From Siniperca chuatsi (lineage: Eukaryota > Chordata > Actinopteri > Centrarchiformes > Sinipercidae), in contig NC_058047.1 in assembly GCF_020085105.1 (NCBI RefSeq), positions 18,574,501-18,638,500 on the forward strand: DNA of 64,000 bases, written 5' to 3'. The position numbers were made by a program, and so were the translations under genes. The notes below the pieces were generated by a model. It was not told the DNA's origin and made no database searches. It saw nothing but the letters and a program-made list of their open reading frames with translations. Of this stretch, positions 21,043 to 33,700 are shown in pieces; position 1 is the stretch's first letter, and each line of letters begins with the position of its first letter.

Positions 21043-22780
21043 ATTCAATTCAAGTTTATTTGTATAGCACCATATCATACAACAGCAGTTTAGAGCGCTT
21101 TATATAAAAACATAAAATAGCAAAATGTGCAAATAAACAGACATCCCTGCATACATACACATAAAAATACATATACATACACAAATACAAATAAGTACAG
21201 TATGCTTGTTTGTATTACAAGTACAGTGTGTTCATTCAAGAAAAAGCTTGAGTGAAAAGGAAGGTCTTTAGTTTGGTTTTAGCAAGTCTAAGATCAGCAG
21301 GCAAACTGCTCTTTAGGTGCATAGATATTGAATGCCATCTCAGACTTTGAAAGTGCTCTAGGCACATGAGATTTCCATTTTGTGACCAGAGAGATCTGCT
21401 GTGGTTATAAACTGACAGCATGTCTGAGATGTACTGTGGCGCTAGACCAGTACTTAAGTGCTTTGTAAACCAAAAGGGTTGCAACAGAAAGAGATTTTCA
21501 CAGTACGATAAGTGTCTCAAAAATATTTTTTTTTGGATGAACAAATGCTTTATTATAATTTCACAAAATAGTATGTCCTGAAAGACATGTAACTTGAAAG
21601 TTGGAAGTCGTCAGCGGATAGCGAGATGAGAAGCTGCGTGTCATCTGCATAGTTATGGTAGCTGATGTTATGTTTGCTGATAATGTAGCCAAGGGGAAGC
21701 AGGTATAGGTTAAATAGAAGAGGACCCAAGATGGAGCCCTGCAGGACCCAACACAGTAATTCATGACTGTTGGAGTGGAAGTCCCCAAGTGTGACAATGA
21801 CATTTCGATTTTGCAGGTAGGATTCAAACCACTGTAGAACTGTGCCAGACAGACCCATCCAGTTTCTTAGACTTTCCAGCAGGATCCCAAAATCTACTGT
21901 GTCGAAAGCAGAGCTAAGATCTAGGAACATTAAAAAATAATTTTTTTTTTTTTTTTTTATTGTCACTGTTGATCTTCACGTCATTAACAATTTTTAAAAG
22001 AGCAGTTTCTGTGCTATGAGACGGGTGGAAACCAGACTGAAATTTAACATTAATAGTTAACAGATAACAGTTCAGTTGCTGTTGTACAATCTTCTTGAGC
22101 TTACTCAGGAAGGTGAGGTTGGAGATTGGCCTACAGTTGTTAAGTGCATGTGGGTCCAGGTTGTTCTTTTGTAGAAGTGGTCTAATGGAACTAGTTTTCA
22201 TGCAATTGGGACAGATACCAGTCTGTAGAGAACAGTTTACTATTGACAAGATGCTCTGTCAAACAGATTTTAAAAAAGGATGCTGGAAGTAGATCGTGGG
22301 GCTCTTAGAGGACTTGAGTCGATTTATAGCATCAGTGATATGTCTGGAGTCTACACTGGAGAAATGCTTGAGACCATCGGCAAGCAGTGGTGGAGATATG
22401 TCATAGTTAGCAGTGGAATTAGTAACTGGGATATTGCGCCTGATAAGACTGTTGTCGTTAAAACATGATGCAAATTCGTTGCATTTGGCAGATGAGAAAG
22501 TATCAGAAGAAACAGCAGGGGAGGGGCTAATGAGTTTATCAGTGGTTGAAAACAGGTGTTTCGGATTGTTTTTATGTGTGTTGATGAAAGTTAAGAAGAA
22601 TTCTTTTCTGGCCTGTTTCAAGCTTTTGTTGTAGTTGCTGAGGGTAATTTAGAAATGTCCAGGTCAATGTGCAGTTTGGTTTTTCTCCACCTCCTCTTGT
22701 TTTTTTGTAGTCCCTATGGAGATGCTTTATGAACTAAGCATTTCTCCACAGGGCTTAACATTGGCTAGAATTATTTTTTT
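21043..22780 (-). mobile_element. 5'-truncated, decayed CR1/L2-type LINE
   Basis: A non-LTR retrotransposon on the minus strand. From 5' to 3' it shows RRWRKTKLHIDLDI and SLKQARKEFFLTFINTHK (22740-22560), NCRPISNLTFLSKLKKIV with FQSGFHPSHSTETALLKI of the reverse transcriptase fingers (22150-21980), LDLSSAFDTVDFGILLESL, QGSILGPLLFNLYLLPLG and the catalytic YADDTQLL (21920-21640). A C-terminal stretch reads APQYISDMLSVYNHSRSL and SSLPADLRLAKTKLKTFLF (21460-21260). The 3' end at 21043-21080 is the AAATAAACTTGAATTGAATT-type tail characteristic of fish L2 elements. The apurinic endonuclease domain is absent (5' truncation), and stops and frameshifts separate the blocks, so it is inactive. The L2 label is from recognition of these motifs. 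Confidence 0.85.
21941..21958 (-). repeat. A-tract expansion inside the LINE reverse transcriptase
   Basis: Eighteen T on the + strand (A on the element's strand), immediately followed on that strand by AAAAATAA-like DNA. It lies between the ALLKIVNDV and FLDLSSAFDTVD motifs, where intact L2 elements have a short hydrophobic linker, and it coincides with a reading-frame change. Confidence 0.8.
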
Positions 22781-22998
22781 TTGGATCTTAGTGGTGCAGC
22801 ATTTTTGATACTTTCTAACTTTCTAACGGGAGCGATTTGAAGCGATCGGCAAATTCATCATTCATTCAGCTGCTCTCAGATAAAGGCAACGTGGAGGACT
22901 TTGCAGTAAGAAACTGAGTTTGAAAAGACTCCCGTGATGTTTAATAAGATATGAAACATAAAATCCTAAAATACTGAACCTTAATAAATTAGACTCAC

Positions 22999-23056
22999 CA
23001 CGTAGTACAGGTAGTACTGAGTCCCATGCCTCTTGTCCTAAATCAACACTGTCATC
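22999..23056 (-). pseudogene. Exon-like fragment with consensus splice sites
   Basis: On the minus strand a TCTGCTGTTCTGTCTTGACCAG acceptor-like tract precedes an open frame reading DDSVDLGQEAWDSVLPVLRG, and a perfect GTGAGT donor (22993-22998) follows directly. The other two frames contain stops. The nucleotide pattern around GACCAGGA…GTACT resembles the VIKDQDTSV…GTVLKG segment at 20090-20136, so it may be a second copy of that exon. Whether it is spliced in a live gene is unknown; no complete frame connects it to its neighbours. Protein family not identified with confidence. Confidence 0.4.
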
Positions 23057-23589
23057 CTGGTCAAGACAGAACAGCAGAAAATGTTATTTGGTTAGAATCC
23101 TTATTTCTCACTCATATGTTAGCAGCAATATGTACAGCAACAGAAAAGTGTTGTTTTTTCAGAATGCATTCTTAGTGTTTGGTCTCTCTGTCCTCTCTTT
23201 ACGAATATGGTGGTAATTCTGCATTTATATGAAAACAAGAATAACAGACATAAGAATACTATACAGTAGCAATTTAGGAAGTTACACCAGTTACGCTACT
23301 ATGAAAGTTAGTGAGCTGAAGTAAAATTGTATTAAGTATTGATTGGTACAGCAGCCGAAAAATTTCACAACTGATGGTCTCTTGTCTTTATTACTTGAAT
23401 ACTTTATTTTCTAAGATTAATTTATGTTATATATTAATTGATTGTGCTTGTTTTAAATATCACGATCATAACACCTTTGAATTATTTGTTTTCTGCAGAA
23501 GTATCCTATCATATCTATTTAACTCTGTCCTATTTCAATTATCTATACAATCACAAAATAAATGTCATTTTAAACATCATTTTACTTTT

Positions 23590-23825
23590 CCAACTTCTTG
23601 AAGTTTTTGCATAAGCTTAAGAGAAATCAGGGTATTTCCCACCTATTTAAATCTGAGACAGCTCATCCAAGTGTTAATTCAAACATACAAACAGGCATGT
23701 TTTAAAAAAAATTATTACAATTATTAAAGCCATTTGAATACCTCTACCACAGAGCCTTTGGAAGACTCTGTGTAAAGCATAAGTTAATCAATGGCCATGG
23801 CAGAATGAACACCAAGTATGTACAT
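23590..23825 (-). pseudogene. Decayed copy A of a duplicated exon-pair segment
   Basis: On the minus strand this holds TYLVFILPWPLINLCF and QSLPKALW (23822-23745), then a KYPDFS segment with a stop (23650-23590). The same two blocks recur in the same order and spacing in the segment at 23870-24085. No good acceptor site precedes the first block here. Interpreted as one unit of a ~280-bp tandem duplication of exon-derived sequence, now non-functional. Confidence 0.4.
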
Positions 23826-23869
23826 ACAATAACAAAATGAAATGTTATTTTTGAATCAATTTGGTTTTC

Positions 23870-24085
23870 CCAACTGCATGGTGAAGCTTTCGAGAAATCG
23901 GGAGATTTCTCACCAAGGTATAGCCCTTCGAAATGATTCTTCAACCACCTTAAAATGCAGTTAAAAATCAAATCAAATAATTGAATATGAATAATACTCA
24001 CCACTACCTTGAAGACTTTGGAGCTTCACTCAAAGCATAGCAGAAGTCAATCAATGCCCTTGGTTGGAGGAACACCAGATATCTA
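23870..24085 (-). pseudogene. Copy B of the duplicated exon-pair segment
   Basis: A TTTTTTTTAATAG acceptor-like tract precedes a 75-nt open block (24082-24008) reading YLVFLQPRALIDFCYALSEA then PKSSR, with a possible GTAGTG donor and a GTGAGT six bases later. A second block (23945-23870) reads HFEGLYLGEKSPDFSKASP and includes CCTTG|GTGAGA. LIDFCYALSEAPKSS may be a diverged form of the …L-YALNLSYPKEL C-terminal motif seen at 20000. The phase does not join cleanly to the fragment at 24571-24723, so the gene, if ever real here, is broken. Function unknown. Confidence 0.4.
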
Positions 24086-24480
24086 TTAAAAAAAATCTAA
24101 TGTTAACATTGGAAAATGTACAATTTGAACTGCTGCTCTCCTCTGCTGTCACCTGAAATGAAACACTCATTTATCCTCACACAGCTCTAATTGATTGTGA
24201 CTGACTGAGCTGTTTGCCTCCTTGTAAAAAAAATTGTCACACAAGAGAAACAAAGTTAACCCATGTCCCTCTGGAGAGAAAAAAAATAGTGTAAGACTGT
24301 TCCATAAACTCCGACAGCACATCTTTTACACACATTTCATCAAACAGTAACAGGTAAGGTTTTAAAAGCTATTTGAGGGCTAATGTTAGCGTGGCTAGTG
24401 AATCGTAACTTAGCTAACATTTGCATTAACATTAACTAGCTCAAGTTGCTTACTGGCAGATAAACTGGATAACAGCTTAT

Positions 24481-24527
24481 CTGTCTGTTAATAATGCATA
24501 TTATCTGTCTGTTAATAATGCATATTA
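24481..24527. repeat. 24-bp tandem duplication
   Basis: CTGTCTGTTAATAATGCATATTA-type unit present twice in direct tandem (24481-24504, 24505-24527). Confidence 0.9.
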
Positions 24528-24570
24528 ACAGACCATCTCTATGTTTGATTGATTTGATAAGTTTTAAGCT

Positions 24571-24723
24571 TTAATTACCTTCACTGAGTAGAAAGCTCTG
24601 GAGGTCCACTACAAATCCTCTGACATCAGAGAGAAAATGGCACAGTGTGAAACGGTCCTTGGCTGTTGTTGAGTCTGTTCCCAGGAGGCGCCCCGGCAGA
24701 GCTTTCAACTTTGAACAAAACAT
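24571..24723 (-). pseudogene. Exon-like small ORF (50 codons), unknown protein
   Basis: On the minus strand an ATG at 24723 opens a frame beginning MFCSKLKALPGRLLGTDS and containing DRFTLCHFLSDVRGFVVDL and QSFLLSEG before a stop at 24571. An AG|GTAATT donor-like site (exon edge 24579) lies just before the stop, and a CAAAG acceptor-like site is at 24709, so the true unit may be an exon of about 130 nt. The composition is protein-like and the other two frames are closed. It lies 5' of the other minus-strand fragments and may be their upstream exon. No family recognised. Confidence 0.35.
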
Positions 24724-24729
24724 AACTTC

Positions 24730-26590
24730 TTCAATTTATCTCAACGTGATTGAGACAAGTATAATTTACATCTATCAAGATTAAAATAATTCTACAAGAT
24801 TGAAATATGTTTGAAAAGGAAATATAAATTAATTGTGTAGTAGGCCTATAGACAAACTATATTTGTAAATTTAACACCCCCCCATCTTCCCTTTTTTCAG
24901 TGTGGAGCATGAAGATCTTCAGTCTCCAAAGGAGGACACCTTTTTGCTATACGAGTTACTGGCCAAAAGTGCCTGCAGAGCATAATATATGGTCTCATGT
25001 GCAGGGAGCTCCCATGCCAATGGTCTGAGCATATACACACTCATACTGTATAGACATGTGCACACACACACTGCTATTTTCCTTCTATAACATGGATGAT
25101 GTACTAAAGTCAGTGTGTGTCAGGAGGTTTAAATTCATAAACTTTCTTCATATCAGTTCATGTTGGACTTGCTCAGCTTTTATGTGGTTAAATGTAACCA
25201 TGCATACATGCAGGTAGACAAAACATAAAAATCTTATGAATGGCAGCTTGTATTCCCTCTACAAAGAACTGCTCTTCACAAACCACACACATGTTGACTC
25301 AGACTCTCATACAGCAATTTCTGATATCAAACTGGGTCTCCAAATCTTGGATAGCTTTTATTAAAATTTATTTTCTCTTTTCATATCAATCCAAGTCTAT
25401 TCATACATAATAATGTGATAAAGACAGCTGCATCATTGTGATTCATTGTAAGACTATGTGTGTTTTTAGGTTGAAATCCAATAAGCACGGATATGTCATA
25501 AATGGAGTGTATTTTTACATTTGTGTGTGACTGTATGTGAGTGCAAGAGAGTACACAAAACACCCAGGTTCAAAGACGAAGTGAATAAAAAGGCCCAAGA
25601 TGATAAGGCCACTCTGAGGCTCCTTATGGAGGAGAAATGTCACACATAAAGAAAGGAAAGCAGAGCAGAGAAACAACAGCCTCCACAGTGAGAGGTGAAG
25701 TATCCTGAGATTGCACTCTGAGTAGAGGTAAAGGGGCATCTGATCACATGTATGTACGTTTTTGTGTGTGTGTGCATTTGGATGGGGGGAGGTTAATGTT
25801 GTTCGTGACTAGTAGAGTCATTTCAAAGGGCTAGAGGCGCGGCTGAATGATGGATTGGAGGCTGAAGGGGCGAGCAGATGGGTAAGTAGAGAAAGTGAGG
25901 TTAAGTGGCAGTTAGATGTTGCAGATCTAAGCAGATCAAGAGTAGGGGACTGTGTGTGAGAGGGAGAGAGGGACCGAAAGCAGTTACACAGACATGCTAT
26001 ATTTCAGAGAGTGCCACCAAGACATAATTATAGTGTGAATATTGTATTTGTAGTGTGAATATTGTATTTGTGACAGATTTCACACATTTTATATCAATAT
26101 GTTTGACATTAGCTTTGGATGGTGGTGCAGCTCTTTTAGCTCCTCACTTCCTCTAATGGCATGTTCTCACAGTGAGCAACATGACTGACACTTCACTACC
26201 AGTCAACTTTATTATAGTGGAAGTGAGTGACCATGTATGTGAATGATGAGCAAGCTTGTTAGTCATGTGTAAATGTTTCCTGTTCATCAGCAGCCTTAAA
26301 AAGTCAATCTGCACACTCTGGTTTATGCATTGGCGTCTGTTTGATGAATAATCGTTCCACCTGGCAGAAAGAAAACCTCTTGGTATGAACTGTGACAAGT
26401 TAGACATTCAACACCACGAGAGCGCAGCCTTAATAAGCACTTGCCACCTAGCTAATACAGCTTGTTGAAACAATGCAATATTTATGAAAGCCAACATATC
26501 CAAATGGGAATCTGGTCAAAAACATGCAGTTTCATGGAACACTAACTACAATGATAAAATAACTACACTAACAATATACAGCCACGCTAT
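24730..26590. other. Gene-free stretch
   Basis: Non-coding DNA. A TTTTTTCAG acceptor-like sequence at 24891-24900 precedes a short open frame on the + strand (VEHEDLQSPKEDTFLLYELL…, stop at 24983), but no partner exon is visible. A CA run is at 25060-25071. Otherwise nothing recognised. Confidence 0.35.
26031..26070. repeat. 20-bp perfect tandem duplication
   Basis: Two exact copies of a TAGTGTGAATATTGTATTTG unit, indicating a recent slippage or duplication event. Confidence 0.95.
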
Positions 26591-26596
26591 TGGCTC

Positions 26597-27010
26597 TGTG
26601 AGGCTGCACAGTGGTATGCTAACATCACCATCCTAACATGTTCACAATGACCATGCTAAAATGCTGATGATTAGGAGGTAATATTTCCCACATTTGGCAT
26701 CTTAGTTTAGCATGTTAGCATGCCAACATTTGCTATTTCTCAATAAACACAAAGTACAGCTCAGGCTGATAGGAATGTCATTCATTTTGCAAATTTTTGT
26801 CATAAACCAAAGTGTTGGACAAATTACATTTTTGACGTGAGAAAAAGTCAGGCGCTCACCAAAGGCAGTAGGCGTCATCCTATGGGGACCTTGCATATCT
26901 GTACAAAACGTCATGGCAATCTATCCAATAGTTGTTGAGATATTTCAGTCTGGACCAAAGTGGCGAACCTACCAACAGAACGACATTGCCATCCATTGAG
27001 CCATGCTGTA
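26597..27010. repeat. Dispersed teleost repeat (unclassified)
   Basis: The stretch from CATGTTAGCATGCCAACATTTGCT through AAACACAAAGTACAGC…TCATAAACCAAAG…GACAAATTACA…CATGGCAATC…ATCCAATAGTTGTTGAGATATTT to CATTGCCATCC…GAGCCATGCTG is, from memory, a very abundant interspersed repeat in percomorph fish. The class (DNA or retro) is not determined here. The copy is diverged and has lost part of its internal units. Confidence 0.55.
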
Positions 27011-27151
27011 GCGTTTGTACAGTATGATGGGGAGGATGTGATCCAGGCCAGCTGGCAGGTAAGCATATGTGGCTGTGCCTCAGAGAAAGAGGCTCTAAGG
27101 GTGGAGAGGGTTGGGCCACACAGCCAGGCGCCAACATGGTTTTGGGAAGCC

Positions 27152-27164
27152 GGGGGGGGGGGGG
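27152..27164. repeat. Poly-G homopolymer
   Basis: Thirteen consecutive G; prone to sequencing error and causes several artefactual glycine-rich frames around it. Confidence 0.95.
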
Positions 27165-27169
27165 TTGTG

Positions 27170-30100
27170 CACATTCATGTCTATTCGTCTTCTCCCATAT
27201 TGTGGGCTGGCTGGCAGGGACAGGCCGTCCGGGTGGCAGGCCTGTCATGAGCCTGTCAGCGCACTGTCACAGACCATTGTGGCAGTGTGGGATTGATGTG
27301 GAACAGCAACAGGATGACTAAGGGCTGCTGGAGAACAGGAAGAGGAGGAGAGGAAGATGAGGAGGAAGAGAACTCAAGTTGCAGATAGAGATGTGAGGCA
27401 AAATGAAATTGGAGAAGAGAGGTTTTGTGAGGCTTTGCAGATCAAATGAAAATGAAGACATGACAAATTGTTGATAATTGAAAATACTCAGGAAAATGCC
27501 TGATATTCTGTAGACTGGAATGTCAACCAGTTTTTCTAATCTTTCAAGCTTAAATTAGTGTCTGTGGGACATTGATAAAATGATACAAATGCTGTGCTCT
27601 TGGATGGAGGCTCTCCCATACTCCCTCATCTTCTTCATGTGTTATCAGGAAATTCCAGGTAAAGTGTCTCTCTAAGTCAAGCTCCCATTTAACATGTGTG
27701 GCAGAAGAGTTGTTGCTTCCCATCTGGTCTGACTACGAAAAATACCGGGCAGGATTCTAATCAGAGTTAGGCCAAATCATTTTTAAAAAGTTAAAGAGCA
27801 AATAATTCAAACCATTTTAAAAATATTTAGACCACAACATCACAGCTGTGATGATGTCATGGGAGTTATTACATTAGAGAAAGGGAATACTGAGGTGACT
27901 TTCTGACAGTGATTACTCTGTATGACAAATGCCACCCAGGACCACCATTACAGACTGTGGGCACCCTGTCAAGAGCTCAACAAGAGTTCTGACACAATAA
28001 ATATCTATAATCCCTGGCATGCTCCCGACTCCAACCACCTGTTACTCCAAGAAGGTTAAAACAAACAGTATTTGCAAATAAAGTCTGGTCTTAACCTCTC
28101 TTTTCGCAGAATATGCTCTCCCTTTCCTACTCGTCTTCAATTACCCTAATCCTTCCATCCACTCTGTGATTCGCCCCCCCCCCCGACAGCCGCCAAGGGA
28201 TGTAATGGCTGATGTACGAAGGGTAATGGTCCTCCTCTTCCTCCTTGCACCCCTGCTTTCCTCTCCTGTTGGTTTGCTCAGTGGCTCGCCCTCCCCTAAT
28301 TCAATTCTACATGCTTTTCTTGGCTTGACTGGCTCCTGTCTTCATTCAACAATTTTTCTTCTTTTCTTCTCTGACCTCCTTGCTTTCTCCATTAAATCCT
28401 TCTTCACTCTTTTTTAAACCTCATTTTTAGTCTCTTCTCCCATTCTTCCAACTCCCAGCACTCTGTCTCTTTTCTCCCCTCTTTCTGTCTCTCTTGGTTC
28501 CAGTTGCTGTGATTTTAGTGCTGCCTCTGATTTGCAACCTCTGGATGTACCCCATCTTGCTCTCCCTCTCCAGGCCGTCTGCCTCCCTCAGAGGGAGATG
28601 CTCACTGGGGCTAGGAGGGGTCACGCTTGGGTGAGGGATATCACTTCTCCCCTATCTTCTTCTATCTTTCCTTTCCTTATTCACCCTTTAACTCCCTCTC
28701 TCTTCTTTATATCTTTCTCTCTCCCTTCCTGCTCCCCTCTCTAGACATCCCTCCTTCTTCTCTTCATCCTCCTTTTCTTGCCTTTCCTCAAGTGACATAA
28801 CTGATTTGCTGAATAACTCCAGAAGCACATCAAGCCAAAATCCCATTCCAAGTCTACTTTTTAAAATGTCATTTCACTCTGAGAGGCATGTATTTAGAAA
28901 TAAAATTATATATATGATTTCAGCATCTCCCACATACTGCATACTGTACATATGGGACATATTTAAAGACATTTACATGCGTATATCTCTTTGCTAACAC
29001 TGGAATGATTTAAGCAAGAGTGTGTGAGAGTGCTGATGAATGATTGTACATGTGTCAAGGAGATGCTGTTGTGTACACAGAACAGAACGAGAAAGAAAGA
29101 AAGAACCACAAAGAGTGATGAGGAGGAAGGAGACAAAAGAGAAGATGAAGATAGAGAGAAAAAAAAGAGGCCGGTGTGTGTTCTTGTGGGGGGCAACTGA
29201 GGGGATCGTCTTCCCCCCTCTGCCCCTCCCTGGCCCCAGCCAGAAGCCTCTGGGGGTCCCTGGGTTCCTGAGGAAAAACATCTCGGCCCCCAATCACCCC
29301 TGAACCCAGAGCTGGGCTGTTTACCTTGGCCTGGCTGCCTGACAGCTTTACTGATGTTACATACAGGCACACAGGGACCCTGAGTCAGAGAGGGAGCAGG
29401 AGCACAGGGGAGGAAGGGAGGGCAGAGGAGGAGGAGGAGGAGGAGAGCGGGATAGATGAGGAATGGAGGAGTGAGGATGGAGGACGAGTGACAAGGATAG
29501 AGGTGAGGAAGAATGGCACAAGTTGACGTGAAAGGTGGAGAATAGAGAGGGGAGAAGGTGGGAGAGTGAGAGGTGTGAGGGAGCAAGAGTGTTAGCTTAC
29601 TCTGATCTTAATCACCACAATCAGATCCATTTGGGGAGATCTCCAGAGGAGAGAGCTGTTCAGAGTACACACCAAGAAGAAATACTGCCAGCAAAAAGTC
29701 TGCACTAGAAATACAGGCATTCATTTTCATCAGCTTTCTAAGTAGATCACTGTGTATATAAAGCAATATCTTGTTTTTATGATCATTGCTCAATGTAGTA
29801 TGTGAGATTTGAAAAGCAAATGTGGAATTGAGACTCAATATTTTTACAGGAGGAAACATTACTCATTAGTGTGGTGTAGAAATGTATATGCACTTTCCAA
29901 AGTGTTCATAGGGAGCGAATGGGGCAGGGAGGGGCCTACTGCCACTCACTATGCTGACATAAGTATACCATATCTATTTTAAATAAATGAACATTATCAA
30001 TTTGGAAACAAAGCATTGCATCATGGAAACTTGCGTTCATTCAACTAAAACAAATCCGAATTATGAGTTAGGGAGGCTGATTGTGAAATAGGAAGCAGAA

Positions 30101-30470
30101 TTTAGTAGGAATTCAGTAGAAACATCCCAGATGGCCTGTTTTTTTCACAGTCAGTGGAAGAACAAAAAAACAAGGTTAACACTCCTTTTGATGATGATTT
30201 GAATTTGCATTCATCCTTCATCCTTTCAGGACAAAACTTCCCCTCATGCCTGGCAGTTTGTCTATTTGTAGGCGTTTGTTTGTCCATTTCTGAGCCTCAA
30301 TACTGGGCTGGGCCGGGCCACAGGGGTTTCTGCGATGGGGTGGGAGGTCTACGTTTTCCAGCTCAGAGCTCTAAGTCTTGTTTGTCTGTCCTGAGCAGCT
30401 GGACAAGCTGTAATAATACAAACAGGCCTTTGAACAGGCTGCTGTGTTGTGCCGCTCTGGCTTGGGTTAC
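27170..30470. other. Gene-free stretch with purine/pyrimidine strand bias
   Basis: No gene supported. Pyrimidine-rich on the + strand at about 28090-28790 (with a C11 run near 28173), then purine-rich at 29080-29170 and 29370-29590, including a GGAGGAGGAGGAGGAG run near 29425. The long frames here (for example the minus-strand 207-codon frame 28963-29586) are Ser/Leu/Pro-rich by-products of this bias. Confidence 0.45.
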
Positions 30471-30471
30471 A

Positions 30472-30492
30472 TCACACACACACACAGACACA

Positions 30493-30551
<59 letters not shown>
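30472..30551. repeat. (CA)n microsatellite
   Basis: About 80 bp of CA with two CAGACACAGA interruptions near its start; CA-rich decay continues to about 30675. It generates the Thr-His and Cys-Val frames on the two strands. Confidence 0.97.
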
Positions 30552-30553
<2 letters not shown>

Positions 30554-30719
30554 CGGGCAGACTGGCAACCACATGCACACAGATTTATACCAAAAACACA
30601 TGTTCACACACTCACGAACACAGGTGGACATGCAGACATGCATGCAAGCACGAATATGCACAGATACACACAACAATGCACCCTTGATCACAACTAAGTA
30701 AGCCTGCACTGATCTCTGC

Positions 30720-33700
30720 CTAACTGTGATTGATCATCTTAAACTCGGCCATCACTCTGCCTGTCAGCCTGTTTGTCTTCTCTGTTTGTTTGTTTGTTAG
30801 TTTGTGTGGATAGATGGGTGGCTTGCTTGTTGTTTGTTTATGGCTGATCATTTGTCACAATGAATCATTAGGGAGGGACACACACACACACACCACTGAG
30901 CCCCCTGGATTGTTTCTACCCCTCTCAAACTGATTTAGGCTTACATAAACACTTCAAGACAACTGCGCTGTCACCCTCACACACTGGAAGCTGCATCTCC
31001 GGCAGAGAAAAAAAAAAAGGGACATAGTTGAGTGCCACCCCGCTCAACTACACTGACTGATGACTTCCTCTGTCATTATGTAATGGAGTTCAGGGCTTCT
31101 CCTGCCCTGGCCAGGCCAGTGGCCTCTGGGCACACACCAGGATATGGGAGTACAGGGAATTGGTCTGTAGGTTGCAGGGTCACTACTCTTGGGATCGACA
31201 TCAATACGAGTGGGGGAGGAGGGAGCAGGGGGTTGGGGGTGTCCACACGTACAGTACGTCAATGAACAGTACTGTACTGTCAGTACTTGATGAACAAAAC
31301 CATTAAGATTAACATTTCTTCACTTCCTTATTGTATTGTTTTCAAAGAGTATGACCTCTACAGTAAAAGGTGTGAAGTGTCATATCAGGCTCATGCTGTA
31401 TGCATGATCAGTCAACACAGTGGTCACCATGACAATACTTTTGCCGGGTCTATTTCTTTTTGGCAAACTGAACATACGACACCAGTGAAACAACCTACAT
31501 TTTAGAATTGTTTAAATCTCAAGAGATATACAGTCTGGGCCCCAGTGTTGTACATCCTGGCTCTCTGGAATAGAATACTGGCATAACCCAACCGAACAAA
31601 GCTATCATTATCATGTTATTATACTAGCAAAATTTATTGTTAAATTTGTCGTGAATAAAAGCACACTTGCAAACTCTCAGATCTGGGACTTTTAATTAGT
31701 TTTTAAATACAGCTGTGCTTGATAGGCCAATCAGTTAACCCTGTACTGTATGATAAAACCCTTGCTACCAACAATTGCAAGCACATTCGTCTGCTATAGT
31801 TGCCACAATGATAAAGAAGAACATTTACACTAAAATACAACCACAAATAAACCTCAGTTCATTTATATCTTATGCTTTACTTATATTTCCTATTGCAACA
31901 GGAGTTTTCAGTCAAATAAGCTACACTGTCCTCATAGACCACGTATACCATGAGTACGGTTAAATGCAGCCAAAACTGTCTTGTCCACACAATAAAGGCA
32001 TTTTGATCACTGTTCTTATTTTTATTATCATACGACAGTAACTAGGCCTTAATCGCAGCAGATATTTTGACTTGTCATAACAGCAAAAGCACTGGTGTTA
32101 CTAATAATATCAACGATGGCTCTGTTCTATTCAAGTGTCCCAGTAAAGCTAGGTTTATTCTTGACGCAGTGTCCCCGGCATGAGGGTGTGTGTGCCAAAT
32201 GACATTATGTCTTTTGCATCAAGCACAAACTCTCCACAAATTGTCGCAGCGCTTGGTCGTAAGCCATGACAGGGTGACAGTGAGGCAGCATGCACAATAC
32301 CAGGACACTGAAACTGAAGTAATCGGTAAAACCCTGTGTGGGTGTACCATGGGTGTGAAGGCTTGTAATGCGGTTGGGTCAATTCTTGTATGCTGATAAG
32401 TGCATAATATGATTTATATCACAAACTGAACATCCTGCACGGGATAAAACAATTTGATGAAAGTTGTATTTGAAACTTTATTTAGAAATGATTTGATTTA
32501 AAAGTGTATTGACTTTACCTGAATGAGAATGTGACAGTGTGCCAATGTGGAGAGAGCCAAGGAGGGACTCAGGTTGTGATCTGCCTGGATTATCCAGCCA
32601 GGGTTGTACAGAGTTGAACATCTGGTCACAAAGACAGCAGAGATAGAGTTACTCATCCCTGACAGCAAGAGAGAGACAGACATAGAGACAGATGAGTAGA
32701 CAAAGTATTTTTGCAAATGATGAGTGTTAAAAAGGATGTCACACAGTCTACAACTTAGGGCTGCTAGTATGTTGATCCCACTGAGAGTCAACATCAGAAC
32801 ATCTTGGAGCCAAAGAGCCATATACAGTATTTCTCTGAGGAATTGTTCTACCAAATCAGCACTAAAATGGCAGCAAATATTTCACTTACACATGACAGTA
32901 GGATGTTCAATGGGATGTTCATGTAGCGCTGTGTCTGCTGAATGTGTAGTATTAGCCATATGCACCGAATGAGCTACAGTATCTGTTAGAAACTGGTTAA
33001 TCCAGCTTTACTGTAAGATGTACATTCAACTCAACATTTACTTCACCCCAGTCATCGCTAATCTTAACCTTAAAATACCTATTTTCCGCTTTCCGCTTAA
33101 TCTTAACTATCTCAAGGTTTATGCTTGATTTTAATCTTAAACCCAGTCTTGATTCTGAGTTACTACGATAGGCACCACTTACTGTATGCCCATGACGTTT
33201 TGTGCACCTAAACAAAGAGCAAATCTGTTTGTCTTTGGATCAAAGGATAACATGGCCAACAGCAGACATTATAATTTACTCAATAAATTGCCAACAGAAA
33301 AACACAATAGCATTCTATTTTTTGCAATATACTGTACATAGAGTATATTGTTGTAATTTATTTTGCTATTCATGACAAATCCAGCTATGGCCAAAAAAAT
33401 GACAGACTCCAAAAGAGAAAGAAGAGAAAATGAGAGACAGGGAGAGGGAGAAAGGAGGGAAACAGAAGGTTTCAATGATGTCATTGTAAAAACAAAAGTG
33501 TGACTCTGTCCTGTCCTCCGAGCCCTTTGCTCCTGACCTTTTGGGATAAGTTTGTAAACTATTTCTCACTGACCTCAACATCTGACCACCCTGTCCTCTA
33601 CCTGCAATAAAACAGACAGAGGCACTGCGAACGCAAGCCATTCACATCAGCAAAGACCAACAAGCAGTCCTCACAGTGTCTGCTTCAGTAGAGAGAGAAA

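Noticed and set aside
24899..24985. Plus-strand exon-like frame VEHEDLQSPKEDTFLLYELL after a TTTTTTCAG
   Set aside because: Plausible acceptor but no upstream exon, no polyadenylation signal nearby and no recognised family.
27018..27060. Mini-exon-like YDGEDVIQASWQ between AG and GTAAGC
   Set aside because: Only 12 codons, adjoining a dispersed repeat, with no partner exons.
30154..30709. Several frames over the CA repeat
   Set aside because: Thr/His and Cys/Val runs are direct translations of (CA)n and (GT)n.
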